From Labyrinthula sp. Ha (lineage: Eukaryota; Sar; Bigyra; Labyrinthulida; Labyrinthulaceae): a stretch of DNA of 64,000 nucleotides. Shown piece after piece: positions 1-11,732 of the stretch. The translations under genes and the position numbers were made by a program. The stretch lies in NCBI GenBank assembly GCA_015227615.1, contig JAALGZ010000056.1, positions 62,001-126,000 on the forward strand, read 5' to 3'. The number at the start of each line of letters is the position of its first letter. Position 1 is the stretch's first letter. The notes under the pieces were generated by a model. It ran no database searches, was not told the origin of the DNA, and was given only the letters and a program-made list of their open reading frames with translations.

Positions 1-3000
1 TATTTTTTCGTATTGCAGCGTTTATATCGGTTCAGCATTATCCCTAAAATGCTAGGTATGAACGAATGTTGTACCATTGCCTCTTCACCTATCTCTGAGA
101 AAGGACATAATGGCACACCCTAAGGCTAATTAGAAGAAGCATTCTTCACTGATAGCAAGTTACTATTACCAATTTGCAGTACGCAACATGTGTTTAAGAA
201 ATTTTAGCGTGTTCTTATCAATTGCCGCTTCTACTGCCTATTCAATTAGCATGGCAACGGGAGTAACGCAATTTAGATGATTCTAGTTGAACTTTATATG
301 AAGCCTGCATTTCTCTTACCATTTTGGGGTTTAAGTCTTTGCTTACATAAAACTATTGGAAGAATAGCTTACAGCTGAAAATTATGCCTATTCCTGACTA
401 TCCTTCTAATTGGTAAAATGTTGGCAGAGTTAATACTATAGAACTAAGGAATACGTGAAAAAGATACACAGACATTAGATATCCCTTTCCAGATTAGGGT
501 AATATCCATAGAGGTTCTGGGGGGCATAGACAGCACAGTCCTATCTGGTTTTCACTTGAATTACAATAATCCATACCTGTAGCCTGTAGGAAAATTTTCA
601 TCTTGTTTACTATAGTTTGGATAGGCTCATGAGGTTAGCATAAGGAGTTAGTGTAGAGTTGCCTCCCTATATCTTTTTGGTCAATTACGTAAATATTTCA
701 TTACATACTCCCATAAAGACATTAATCAGTGCTCTTTACACGTAGAAAACTAAGACATGGTAGGAAGTGAGCAATGTATAACTACCTTCTTAGCTATGTG
801 AATGTCAATAATCGAAGTGGGTATATAGTTAGCTCATAGGTATAGTACGAAGTTTCCCTCTAGGGAAATATCCCTCTATGTAGAAAATTTGGGCAGCTAC
901 TCAAGCTTTAAATAAAAAATGAAACCACGAGAACAACAACTTATTTTCATATAAACAGAGTTTAGGAAAACGTGAATTGCAGTCAAAAGATCACAAAGCC
1001 ACGAAATGAGTATCCAACTAAGCAATGACGCGCTAAAGAGTGTTAAATCTGATAATTCTTAACTGATAAACTTCATTCTTGCTTTAATCCGCAAAGCTTT
1101 TCTCTTATCAAATCGCCGCAGAGTAAAAGAATACAATTATTGAGTGAGACGCCAACTAAAATAGTTATGTAATGGCCAATTAGCTCCATAAAAAAAATAA
1201 TACAGTGTGAGAACTCTGCAAGCGCTACTAAAAGTACCAAAATAGAAGGAATCAAAAATTCACTTAATGTACATTGACATGAGTAGAGACCCCTAGAAGA
1301 ACTTAGACTTCGTTAGCTCTAAATCAACTTGTAAAGTAAAGCGTAATTTTAAAATCATTATTCCAAAGTAAATTAAGCTATATTAAACTTATTCTAGCTT
1401 GTATAGCAAAAACGTAATGAATAAAATAATCATTTGGGTGATAAAAAAACATAGCCTAAGAATATTAAGGAGTTAATCAGATAATATAAAGGACTACATA
1501 TCAAGCCGAGTAACTGGGGTGAATAAGTTCAACAAGGGACATCTAAGAAATATTTTTTTTGTACTCCACTTAAACTCGCACTGGATAAGACTCAGAAATA
1601 TAAATAAAGCATAAGCTTGAAAATGTTTGTACTTGCTCATTTGCAGGTAAAATCATGGAAAAAAATCATGTCTTAGAGTAGTTCTAAAGTAAATCATGTG
1701 ATAAACTAAATCATCTCATAGTAGTTTTCATATATAAAGTGTTTCACAAGCTGTAACTGGGAATGCAGTTTCTACCAAACAGTAGAAACTGGTCACATAA
1801 GCTTTCAATCAACAAATAATAAATATACTCCCAAAACATTATAATTTCTTAACAATAAATCAACCTACAAAGAAACTACTTATGGTTTCAAATCATGAAA
1901 CCCTGTCTAAACTAGGTCAGAGCCTCACATTTGTTTGGTGGAGAGCCGCAAAGATCATTAAGCTAGCAAAATATCCTTCTTGACATGATGTTTGAAAACT
2001 TTTTAAAATTTCTCGTGCAATGGAAAACTTATAAGGGGAGTTGTGAAATGGCTTAAATAGAAGTAAGGCAGTTGAAGACAAATGCTGAAGAAAAAGTTGA
2101 GACTACTGACAAAAGATCTTGAGCACAAGAAGAAGAAAACTGGTAAGATATATTAAACATTGAAGTTTTTCACTTTGTGGCATGCGTTTAAATTCAAACG
2201 GTTATTCAATATCGGTTATCATATCTATATCAATTGAAAGAATAGAATTAGTGAGGAAAGTATTTCCTTAAATTAGGACAAAGCCAAACTTGTGACAGAA
2301 GCTTAAGCATAAAACAATAACAAAAGAACAAAACAAACAGTAAGTTAATAATTATCGAAAGTAAGACTCACCAAGAGTAAAAGATCTAGATCTTCGTGCC
2401 TAAGTATATGTTAAGACCTTTTACAAGGACGAATGAACTTTAACATGGTCCTTTGTATTGGCACAACTGAGTATGATACTACGGATTGAGTTGTTAGTCA
2501 CTGGAAACAACCTGAAATCTATCATTTCACAAGCCTAAGGTGCTTCTTAGCATCACTTCCTAGTATTTGACTGCTTGATAGTTCATCCCCAGCAGATAAA
2601 GTTACCCTGAATGTTTCTCTGTAGGTAAGTACAACCTATTGAAGGAACTGTAGCCATGTAGTACGAGTCTGCTCTGCTACTATGTTCTTCCCATTCAAGA
2701 AAGAATAAATAGTTAAGCACCTTAGCAGATGTTATTCCACGGCTATTGAGTAAAACTAGATGTACTATGGTTCTCTAGTTCCATCATTTTATCCTCTAAC
2801 AAAAGTGCTAAACTAAGCGGAATTGTTTTCCGAGAAGTCAAAGTGTAACATCGAGACAGGTTTACACGCGCTCTTGGAAAGAATGAAAGATTCTCCAATC
2901 TTTATTTTCAAAACGCTTTCAGGTTTTTCTAATAATAAGAAGTCATTTTCAATCCATACTTTTCTCTTTTTTTGGCTTTGGATTCAATGAAAATTTTGGT

Positions 3001-3138
3001 TGAAGAAATTGCACGAAAAATGATATTGGATAGTTTTATTTTGGTCTGATGACGTGGCAAAACTAGTCTCAAAATAACGAAGAATAACCGTTAAAAAGGG
3101 TTGAGCACTTTGAAAAGAAAGAGGTTTAAGAGAGTGAA
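1..3138. other. gene-poor AT-rich flank
   Basis: No convincing coding frame on either strand: frames are short and stops are dense. I see no RNA gene, tandem array or transposon terminus. The last few hundred bases must hold the promoter of the PKA regulatory-subunit gene that starts at 3139; no clear TATA box stands out. A gene broken up by very short introns could be missed here. Confidence 0.6.
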
Positions 3139-4427
3139 ATGTCAAGTCCAGACCTTCCAAAGCATATAGCTGGAAATGCGGAAACAGAAATACAGGCTGA
3201 ACTACAGGTAGTGTCACCTTAATGAGTTAACTCTTACAGGATTATCTTGAGAAGAAAGGGCTGAACGATTTCTTTGTTAAATTAGTTCAAGAAATTTTAC
3301 TCCAGCGACCAGAAAATCCAATCGGTATATTTTCAATCTTATTTATTTATTTAGAGTATATAGTTCAGCATCTCTTCACAAAATATCCAGAGGAAACAGC
3401 GAAATTTCAAAAAGGTTTTGTCGGGGATCTGACAAAATCTACATCTGAAAAGCCACGGGAGGAAAAAGAACTGTCCGATGATGATGAAGATGACTATAGC
3501 ACCGAAGATGATGACGCTATTGGTGATCTTCCAGAGATTGAAGTTAGAGAAGTTAAGCCAGGTGCCAAGTCCAGAAGGATCTCCGTCTCTGCTGGAGTTC
3601 TTTCAATGAAGGAAACAAAAGAGGCTGATCAAGAGGTCCACTTTGAAAAGTCACCACAAGAAGAACAAGAACTTCGTAAAATACTTTCTTCTAATCTCTT
3701 ATGCTCTCATCTACATCCTGATGATCTTCAAAAAATTATAAACGCTTGTGAAAAGCAGGAATTTGAACCTGATATGGAAATCATCAAGGAAGGAGATGAG
3801 AAGGCAGAACACTATTTTATTATTGAAAATGGGACTGCAGTAGTCTTTAAGGGTGAGAAACAAGTCTGTGAATATAAGGATGGTGACGCTTTTGGAGAGC
3901 TAGCACTCATGTATAACGCTCCTAGAGCAGCTACTGTTAAATCCACATCTAAGTTAAACTGCTGGAAACTGGGTCAAAAATTGTTTAAGACAATTCTAAT
4001 GGGAAGTGCAATGAAGCGACGAGAAAAATGCTATGAGTTCCTAGCCCAGGTACCAATCTTTGCGGAATTGGCTGATATAGAGAAGAAGACTTTGGTTGAA
4101 GCTCTGAAAGAAAAGGTTTTGAAACAGGATGAAATTATTTGCAAACAAGGAGAAGCTGGAAACGATTTCTTTATTATTTCCAAGGGTTCGGTAAAGGTTG
4201 AGGTAAATAACCAAGAGATAGGGGAACTGAAGGAAGGTCAGTACTTTGGTGAGATTGCTCTGTTGACTAAAAAACCGAGACAAGCAACAATCTCAGCAAA
4301 GACTGATGACGTTACATTATTGTGTGTTGACCGAAAGGCATTTCAAAGAGTTCTAGGCCCTCTATCTGATATCTTGAAAAGAAATATGAAAACTTATTCG
4401 CAGTATGTCGCGGGAGTTAGTATGTAG
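3139..4427 (+). CDS. cAMP-dependent protein kinase regulatory subunit, type II-like (3 exons)
   Basis: The protein binds and inhibits the PKA catalytic subunit and releases it when cAMP binds. With exons 3139-3207, 3240-3324 and 3355-4427 it is 408 residues, a normal length for the family. A dimerisation/docking domain (about residues 24-62, with RPENPI then EYIVQHLF) is followed by an acidic linker. An inhibitor site RRIS lies at about 125-128; the Ser makes it the type II, autophosphorylated form. Two cyclic-nucleotide-binding domains follow, each with a phosphate-binding cassette: FGELALMYNAPRAATV (about 231-246) and FGEIALLTKKPRQATI (about 349-364), both with the Glu and Arg that contact cAMP. 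I chose the start at 3139 because the docking domain is complete only after removing two tiny introns, and the frame then joins the long exon without a break. Anchoring by A-kinase anchoring proteins is inferred from the docking domain. Confidence 0.93.
3208..3239 (+). other. intron 1 of PKA regulatory subunit (32 nt)
   Basis: It begins GTAGTG and ends CTTACAG, with a TAAT-rich middle. It contains in-frame stops, and removing it joins codon 23 to the docking-domain exon in phase 0. Confidence 0.85.
3325..3354 (+). other. intron 2 of PKA regulatory subunit (30 nt)
   Basis: It begins GTATAT and ends ATTTAG, in phase 1. The 30 bases happen to be open in frame, but removing them restores the docking-domain spacing RPENPI-EYIVQHLF, which fits the family better than the read-through form. 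Confidence 0.8.
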
Positions 4428-4459
4428 GAGTGTGATTGAGTTTTTATCTTGAGTTATGA

Positions 4460-4465
4460 AATAAA
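4460..4465 (+). terminator. polyadenylation signal AATAAA of PKA regulatory subunit
   Basis: Canonical hexamer 33 bases past the stop codon of the PKA gene. Confidence 0.55.
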
Positions 4466-4606
4466 TTATTGCCATACAGAATTAATCAAATGCTCCCACA
4501 GTTCTTAGGAAGATAAAGAGTTCCACCCTGTTCTTTGGTTTTTATATACAAAGTATATGAAATAAAGAAAAGAATATATGTACAGCAAAAACAAAGGTGT
4601 ATGGAT

Positions 4607-4831
4607 TTATTCGACCACATAGGTTTTTGGAATTATTCTTGGAACTAAAAGATGCCCTTGAATAATTCTGATTCTTCTCAACGCGGATTTGAGTCTTGGG
4701 TCACTGGCTGAAAAAGTTTGGTTCCAATGTTGTAGAGCGGAAACAGCCTTACTTCTTCCTGAATCTCGCAAACTATTTTCCCATTCATGGTACTCAAATG
4801 TTCCAGGGAGGGGTACTAGACGGTTTTCCAT
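4607..4831 (-). CDS. hypothetical 74-residue protein
   Basis: I do not recognise this protein. The frame encodes a basic, polar peptide with no membrane segment: it starts MENRLVPLPGTFEYHEW, has a Ser/Arg/Lys-rich middle (RDSGRSKAVSALQHW) and ends RIIPKTYVVE. Its base composition is richer in G and C than the surrounding DNA, which is why I prefer it to the overlapping plus-strand frame at 4689-4922. It converges on the PKA gene, with 179 bases between the two stops. The size would suit a small organelle-complex or ribosomal protein, but I see no motif that says so. It could also be the last exon of a longer gene extending to higher coordinates. Moderate to low certainty. Confidence 0.38.
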   Translation of the reverse strand: MENRLVPLPGTFEYHEWENSLRDSGRSKAVSALQHWNQTFSASDPRLKSALRRIRIIQGHLLVPRIIPKTYVVE

Positions 4832-5092
4832 TACTTTGCTTTTAAGAGTTCGCTATAGACTTCTGAACGATAGTCCAGGTATTAATCAAAATTGCTTCCA
4901 CTATCCGATGACTATACTTTGAATCTACGGTAACTTTATATTGCTGTAATTACTCAGAGAATGCAGTGGGGCATTACCAGGGACAAAACAAGAAGCAGGA
5001 GAATTGTTCGGCTCTAGCTTGAGTTTATCACGTCACACTGGAGGTTCTAATATAAGGTTATAATCTTCTGCAGCTTATTTTATTATATATAT

Positions 5093-5770
5093 ATGAGTCT
5101 TTTTCACAGAATACCATCAATAAATATAGTTAGACAAGAAGCCCTAGAAAAAGCTGAGCAATATTTTGAAGATGCAGAACTGAATATAAGTTCACTTTCC
5201 CTTATATCAATATTTCAGCCCGATATACATCCCTTGAAAGGATTCCCAAGAACAAATTGTGTTAAAACATGTTTTGAGGTAGCCCTGGAGGACTGTTCTG
5301 TTATTCGCGATACTGAATCAATATCAGATTGTGCTACAGAGTGCTGCCTCTCAATCTGTTTATATTCTTATATGATTATTACATGTTGGTGCAGTATTGG
5401 ATTTTTTATTGATATGTCTTTATTAAATGACATTCCTTCCCGTCTTGATTTTTTTCGTTTGACTTTGTTAGTTTACAATGAAGGAGTTTTTGTGTATAGA
5501 AGGAAAATGGACACGTATAATTGCAGTTGTTGTTGTCTACTACTAAAAAATTTGGATGACGACTATACGGTACATGAAGAAGAATTTGCATTTGTATCAT
5601 GGGAAGAAGTGTATTTTCCGAGATCCCCTTTGGTAATGGGTGGGCACTCAGAGTCAAGTGAATTTGTTTCTTTTACGATTGGTGGTATTCAAGTGAATAC
5701 AAGAAGACATGTTTTTCAGGAACTTAGAAAATATGAAAAAGAGTTTATTGAAGCGAATAACGCACTTTAA
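5093..5770 (+). CDS. cysteine-rich family protein P1 (225 aa)
   Basis: First of five paralogues in the window and the most diverged of them; function unknown. Shared with the others are the start MS-FH-IP, the SSLSL motif near residue 34, a hydrophobic cysteine-rich middle (about residues 86-107, with ITCWCSIGFF), then EGVFVYRRKM, FVSWEEV and NTRRHVF. It lacks the KKP step seen in P2-P5 (HPLKGFP instead) and has NCSCCC after the YRRK motif. The second half (about 118-220) reads like a small PH-type barrel closed by a helix; this is inference. There are no introns. The start codon follows directly on a TATATATAT run, so the 5' leader may be very short. It pairs most closely with P2, the next gene on the same strand. 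Confidence 0.85.
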   Translation: MSLFHRIPSINIVRQEALEKAEQYFEDAELNISSLSLISIFQPDIHPLKGFPRTNCVKTCFEVALEDCSVIRDTESISDCATECCLSICLYSYMIITCWCSIGFFIDMSLLNDIPSRLDFFRLTLLVYNEGVFVYRRKMDTYNCSCCCLLLKNLDDDYTVHEEEFAFVSWEEVYFPRSPLVMGGHSESSEFVSFTIGGIQVNTRRHVFQELRKYEKEFIEANNAL

Positions 5771-7451
5771 AAACATTGGGATATATATTTTTTTCAGTTC
5801 ATTTTATTTGGTACTTGCGGGTTACTCAGAGAAACTATGAAATACTAATTCTTTCCTAAATCTGTTAGCTATCACCCGACAATATTGAATTTATAGTTGA
5901 TAATTCTTTATTTGGTTTCAATACATGTATCGTATCATATATATCTGTTTTGTTTTTAATATCAATTTTTTCAAGCCAATCAACAATAGGAAAAGATTAT
6001 TCTCCTCTAACTTTGTAGTTCTTCATGATTGAATGCTATAGAAGGATTTAACATATTTGCGTAACTCTTAACATAAGATAAATATATATAGACGATAACC
6101 TCCCTGAAAGTAAAAATTATTTTGAAAATGGGTGAGATGAGCTATTTCTATGTAAAATGATGTCTTGAAAGAAGCACAAAGGCTATGAACAATACTGAGC
6201 AGCAAAGAAAATATTCTACAATATTATACCGCAAAGCCGATTAAAAACTATCTGTATAGAAATAGTATTGAATTGAAACAACCAAGCTTAATACTTTTTT
6301 CTTAATGTCATCAGGAATATTTCTATAGTAGTTTAACTTCTACATGGATAAAAATACGAGATTGAAATAGTTTTTATTCAGTATCACCTGCTTAAGGCTT
6401 TGAAATAAAACATTTGTGATAAGAAGTCAATCGAACTATAGAGTTTAAATTCTGTAGTTATAATTCACAAGCAAGTGTTGAAGGGGTCAGGATCAAATCG
6501 AATAGATACGAAATTTGTGTAGAAGGCTTGATTATGACGTTCTCAACTAAGTAAAATAACTATTTTCCTGGTAGAAGTGAAAAATAAGTTTGGCTTCTAG
6601 GAGTAAGATAATAGGACCAAGTTATCCAACTAAATATTAATAGTTTAGCTACAGAATGGTTCTTACCACTTTGATTTATCTACAACTGAGTCATATAATA
6701 TCTATATGGTTTATATTCTTGCTTCAATTTTTGAATCCGTAAATAAGAGATTACAAAGCAAGACTTTTTGTAAACAGAAGAATGGTATTCTATAAGAGTT
6801 TTTTTGACAAGATGAACAAAACAGATGTTGCAGAGTAGAAAACCACAGTTTCCAAAATGGAAAATCTCAGAAAATCTAGAATATATGTTTATGTATTTTT
6901 AAAATAATTTGATATCAATAATTCTTCCTCATTTTGAACATAAAAACACAATTTCAGTACTAGAAATTAGCTGTGTACTTTGAAAGAGTAAAGTAAGAGT
7001 TATTTTCATAAGCCAGTTTATAAGCTCTACTTAGAAAATCAAGAAGAATTGTATTCATAGCTTATTAAACAATGTAATAGTGAAATAGATACATTTACCT
7101 TTTGTATGAGAACTCTGGTTAATCTGTTAATCATTCTCCTAGATGAAAAAATACTGTTCCTAATGTATAGGTCATATAATTTTACAGAGGTGGCACCTAA
7201 CTAAGGAAATAGCCAGCGTAATTTTTTAAACTTCTTTGATTTGTATTCATTGGTTCTCAAGTAAAAGAATACGTTTTCTACCTTTTTAATTTTACAAATC
7301 AAAATAAACTCATGAAACCTAATATAAATAAAAATTATTAATTACGTCATTAACATTATTTTTGATGATGTCATTAGAAATTATTTATAAACTTCTCAAC
7401 TGTATAGAAAAGAAAAAGAATTCATAAGAGATAGGTTATATTTTAATCTAC
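5771..7451. other. intergenic between P1 and P2
   Basis: AT-rich, with no coding frame or element end that I can support. The stretch just before P2 has a TATAAAC-like motif at about 7385 and TATATTT at about 7438 that could serve P2. Confidence 0.5.
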
Positions 7452-8126
7452 ATGAGTTATTTTCATAAGATTCCGAAAAAAGAAATATTAAGAGAAGAAG
7501 CAATTTCCAAGGCTGATCAATATTTCGAGAGTAAGGAACTGAATATAAGTTCTCTTTCCCTGTTGACAATTATCTTACCTAGCAAAAAGCCTTTGAAGGG
7601 ATTTCCAAGACAGAACCCATTACTACTAATTTCCAAGGCTATAGGATCTGAAATAAAACGCGGCTGCTCTGATTCATTATTCTCTGAAGATTGTTTTCTT
7701 GTATGTTGTGCGCTATCTATTTTTCCTTGTGCCATTTGTTGCAACATTGGTCTCTTAATAGAAACTCGATACGAGTTATCTGTGATGGAACGATTGGATT
7801 TAGTTCGCGGGGTGATATTAATCTATACAGAAGGTGTTTTTGTTTATAGAAGAAGGCTGGAAGCGTTTAGATGCCCGCTATTTTGTTTCTGTGCTGCAGC
7901 CATAGGTGATGAAGATAGGGATTACGAGGATCATGAAGAAGAAGTGTTTTTTGTTGAATGGAAGGATATTGCTATACCTGAAAAACTTAATCGTGATATT
8001 CCAGGGTTTTATTGTCAGGATTTTGTTTACTTTCCTATTGGTGTCCATCGAGTAGCCACTAGAAGAGAAGTTTTTGATACACTGAAGAAACATAAGAAAG
8101 AGTATATTTTCAAGAATAAAGTTTAA
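7452..8126 (+). CDS. cysteine-rich family protein P2 (224 aa)
   Basis: Second paralogue; function unknown. It keeps the family signatures in order: MSYFHKIP at the start, an amphipathic stretch with ADQYFES, NISSLSLL (about residues 31-38), LPSKKPLKGFP, a hydrophobic middle with many Cys (CFLVCCALSIFPCAICC, about 81-97), RLDLVRG, EGVFVYRRRLE, a second Cys cluster CPLFCFC, an acidic loop, FVEWKDI and ATRREVF. The conserved blocks after residue 117 fit strand-strand-helix order as in PH-like domains, but no catalytic motif is visible. It is a single exon and ends with TAA; an AATAAA at 8151-8156 is a likely polyadenylation signal. No N-terminal signal peptide is evident, so if the middle is membrane-embedded it would act as an internal anchor. 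Confidence 0.87.
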   Translation: MSYFHKIPKKEILREEAISKADQYFESKELNISSLSLLTIILPSKKPLKGFPRQNPLLLISKAIGSEIKRGCSDSLFSEDCFLVCCALSIFPCAICCNIGLLIETRYELSVMERLDLVRGVILIYTEGVFVYRRRLEAFRCPLFCFCAAAIGDEDRDYEDHEEEVFFVEWKDIAIPEKLNRDIPGFYCQDFVYFPIGVHRVATRREVFDTLKKHKKEYIFKNKV

Positions 8127-11048
8127 CTATGCATTATTTTGTGAATATGGAATAAATTTTTTTTAAGTTGCAAATGATGAATATTTCTTGTTTGTGAGAT
8201 TTTATTGATTCAGAATATGTATAAAGTGAAATCCATTGTAAGAGAAATCTTTATCCTTCTGTTTAAGAAACTACGACGCAAACACAATTTCTATATTTCT
8301 GAAACCCTTAGTTGAAATGCTTAAGAGTAAAAAGAATGATGAAATTACTTCAATACTTTCCATAAGAGAACTGTGGTTTTATATAGCTAAGTAAACATAG
8401 AAAGTATTATTGATTATCAAAAGTTTAGTTTAATAAAATATGAAGTTACCGTAAAATAGTTATTATATTTACTGGATACAACCAGACTTAATACCTTAAA
8501 TAAGAAATAATATATAAAGTTGTATAAGATTCTAAGGATTAAAGTTTTTCAATCTTGTGATACATCAAGATTACGAGAAGTTAAACCAAATATTCAGAGA
8601 GAAGTCAGGATGCCTAGAGTTGATTACTGCTGCTTTAACAGTTGACGCATCTCGGTTAAGTAAGAGTAATAACTCAACTATCTTCACCTGTTACTTTTTT
8701 TTTTTATTGTTTGTATCGTTCTATTATTAAGATTTATTCGTTCTTCATTATTAGTTATAGTTTGAATTTATCACTCAAGAGTATAACCCTGAAGTTCCTT
8801 TGCTATGACTTTATATTAAGATGTAAAGTTGCATATGAAAACAGTTAATTAGAGGAAGTAGATGTTATGGTAAATATTCATGCTCACATATAGATTTTTG
8901 TTTCTTGTACTTTGTGTAATGGCAAGATATTGGGTATGTATTTATGGATATTAGAGTACTGAATAACAAGTATATCATGTACTGAGTTCGAAAAAAAAAC
9001 AAAGTTTTGAATAAATTTTTCTAAGTGATTTCATTGGAAGCTACATTATCTTTAATGAGAAATTTTGTGAATTAAAACATTAAATTTATTCAAGGAACTT
9101 TTCCTGAAACATTCATTATTGAGACTGCACTTTACTTCCAGTTTATCTTCTCTGCGAATTATAACTAAATTAATATCTAATTATCCTAAATCTGTAATGC
9201 TTCCGAGCGGAAGATGGCTATAATTTATAATATTCAAGAATGACAATATAGATGTGTACCTTGGTTATATATGCTCAAGTTTGGTTCAAGAATCATAGAA
9301 AAACTACAAAATAGTCTGCCCACAATGAAAAGAAATTAGCAACGACAAACCTTGAAACAGAAATTAGATGGTTCTAAGTACATTACAATGCACAACTGAT
9401 GTCGCAAAAAAGACCTGAATTTCCATTAGAACTTTTTGGTTAACCCTCTTTTTGAACTCTATAGTTCTTGGATTTCTTCTTTTTCTGCCCTCTTCGGATT
9501 GAATTTGTTAAAATATATCCTGGGCAGCGAATATTTGGATTTTTGAAAAAGTAATTACGTTATACCCAAATAATTTTGAATGATCATTCAAAAGTACAAA
9601 TCCTTGTACATCAGTTTGTAAGGTTAGTATTAAAAGCAAGATGATGATGAGGTTGAGAAGAATGAGAAAGTTGAGTATAAAGGCAATTTCAATTTGAAAT
9701 GTATATTTGCAAAATCACTGATATCTTGGGTACATACTTGGTAACAGATAGAGTACAATAAGAAGTAGCTAGAGAGTGTGATAAGGTATAGAGTGAGGTA
9801 TCTATTTAATATTTTATCTTGTTTTTTTAGACAGTTATGATAATTTTCATAAAAAAAGAGGTAATAACTCTTTCATCATCCTTTGGTATTTGAATTGTAA
9901 AAAATAGAAAGCGGCTACAAGGTATTTTGAAAGTGATAAATAATAATAATACAGCAGAATTCACACAAATTGAAATTGTCTTAAGGTAAATATAGAAATA
10001 TTGAGGGAATTCATTCATATCATTCAATTTTTCTGGAGCCATGGGCATAATTCTATGTGAGGTGTTGCTTCCAGTTTTATAGATTGTACAATCGAGAACG
10101 AGTAGTATATAGAAAGTAGCTTGTCTTAGTTTGTTATCGTCATATCGATATCTTGATTGTTCATGCACCCGTTTAACCTTATTTAACTAAATTCATAAAA
10201 TTTTAAACCAAGTATTAAGCTTTGAATAAAAGTGTGTTTTCATGTTTTTTTTACATACGTATTCTTAGTAAGGAGAGCTGAGAAACCAACATAATAATAC
10301 AAGACTTTTCTGAAACCTTTATTCGAAAACATTCAGAGCAAGATGTTTTCTTGAGAAATTAGATATAATAGTTTAAGACGCTTTTTTTAATATTTTGTTG
10401 TAATAAATCTTCAAATGTTCCTATGCTTAATTCTATAATTTATACAAGAATTTGAGAAACATTTTCTCCAAGACACTGTCGATACACTTCTTGGGATTTT
10501 ATTTTCTCTTAAATCTATTTGTATCTATGTTTAAGAAACATAATTACTGAATATATAAAAATATTACCTCCTTCAAGGTCAAAGGATCGCCTCAGATTCC
10601 TCTGAGAAATATTTCTTAATAAAATCTGGCCCTAATAATATAAATTTATACTTATTCCAAACTAAGACAGGTCGGTAATAATACATATTTTTATCTTTTT
10701 AAAGTATTAATTTTATTTTTTAACCTTCTATCCATCAATTCTTATTCTTATTTCTTCTTATTTTATTGATAATTTTCATAGTGTGTACAAATTTACAGGC
10801 AGCAGAAATACACATATATTTTAATCATGCCACGTCATCACTTCATCTATTTGCAAAGAATTAAAAACAAGAAGTAAAAATTAGGACCCGTTTCCTGATT
10901 ATTACCCTTCAAGTAGTTCCAGGTTTATATAGAAAGGTTTAAGTCCACATATTTTCCTAAATAACTCTCTTTTTATTCACCAAGCTAAGTCATATTTGTC
11001 AAGCCTTAACAGATATTCTTACTTTCTTTAATACAAATCATATTCCTA
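8127..11048. other. intergenic between P2 and P3
   Basis: No supported gene in 2.9 kb. A 113-codon minus-strand frame at 9827-10168 has one hydrophobic stretch but no family resemblance and AT-driven composition, so I do not call it. I found no decayed copy of the cysteine-rich family here. The 200 bases before P3 include TTTATATAGA (about 10923), a possible TATA box. Confidence 0.5.
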
Positions 11049-11732
11049 ATGAGTTATTTTCATAAAATACCTTTACCTGTTGAACTTAGAGAGGAAGTTT
11101 TGACTGCGGCCGAGAAATATTTTGAAGAAAATGATCTCAGAATTAGTTCTCTTTCACTTTTATCTTTAATATTGCCAGAAAAGAAACCATTTACAAACTA
11201 TCCAACAAGCAATCCATTTACTTGTGTATACAGTTTTTTATCCTCTGCTGTGTTAATGCCTTGTGATCAACCAACTGTATTTGACTGTGTCGAAGAAGCA
11301 CTTATAATGTATCCTTTGCTGGCATCTCTTCCGTGTTGGTGCTGGATTAATCTTGGTGCACTTCTGGATGAACGATTGAAGAATAGCGTTCTTAATCGCC
11401 TTGATCTTGTGAGATTATGTATTGCGATTTATCAAGAAGGTATTTTCATTTATCGGAGAAAATTAGAGAAAGTACCTTGTAGACGGTGTTGTTTTTGTGT
11501 TTTCTCCTTTGATAATTCTGGTGGTTCATATGGCCTTTTAAGAGCAAATTCTGTATTTGTTTCTTGGAAAGATGTGGATCTTTCAGATGGTGTAAAGCCG
11601 ATGAACGAACATTGTGATGCTAAGGATTTTGTAAGGTTTTCATTGGGTGATTTTGATGTTAAAACAAGACGAGAAGTGTATGATTATATTAGTAAATACT
11701 ACTATGAGTTTCACGTTGATAGCGATATATGA
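11049..11732 (+). CDS. cysteine-rich family protein P3 (227 aa)
   Basis: Third paralogue and closest to P4 (43 kb): both have LREEVL-AA-KYFEEN, SSLSLL, LPEKKP, FPCWCW or LPCWCW, and RREVYD. Two hydrophobic segments flank a short acidic, Cys-containing loop (about residues 57-71 and 88-106), so a two-pass or re-entrant membrane hairpin is possible. The second half (about 118-222) has RLDLVRLCIAIY, EGIFIYRRKLE, the cluster CRRCCFC, FVSWKDV, a short strand FVRFSLG and a closing helix TRREVYDYISKYY, compatible with a PH-like fold. It is a single exon ending in TGA. Between it and P4 lie about 31 kb of mobile elements, so the five genes were probably one tandem cluster that was later split. Confidence 0.88.
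   Translation: MSYFHKIPLPVELREEVLTAAEKYFEENDLRISSLSLLSLILPEKKPFTNYPTSNPFTCVYSFLSSAVLMPCDQPTVFDCVEEALIMYPLLASLPCWCWINLGALLDERLKNSVLNRLDLVRLCIAIYQEGIFIYRRKLEKVPCRRCCFCVFSFDNSGGSYGLLRANSVFVSWKDVDLSDGVKPMNEHCDAKDFVRFSLGDFDVKTRREVYDYISKYYYEFHVDSDI

Noticed and set aside
4689-4922. 77-codon plus-strand frame
   Set aside because: Overlaps the minus-strand 74-residue frame, which has the more protein-like composition; both cannot easily be real.
9827-10168. 113-codon minus-strand frame with a hydrophobic stretch
   Set aside because: No motif or neighbour context; length within what chance allows in this composition.
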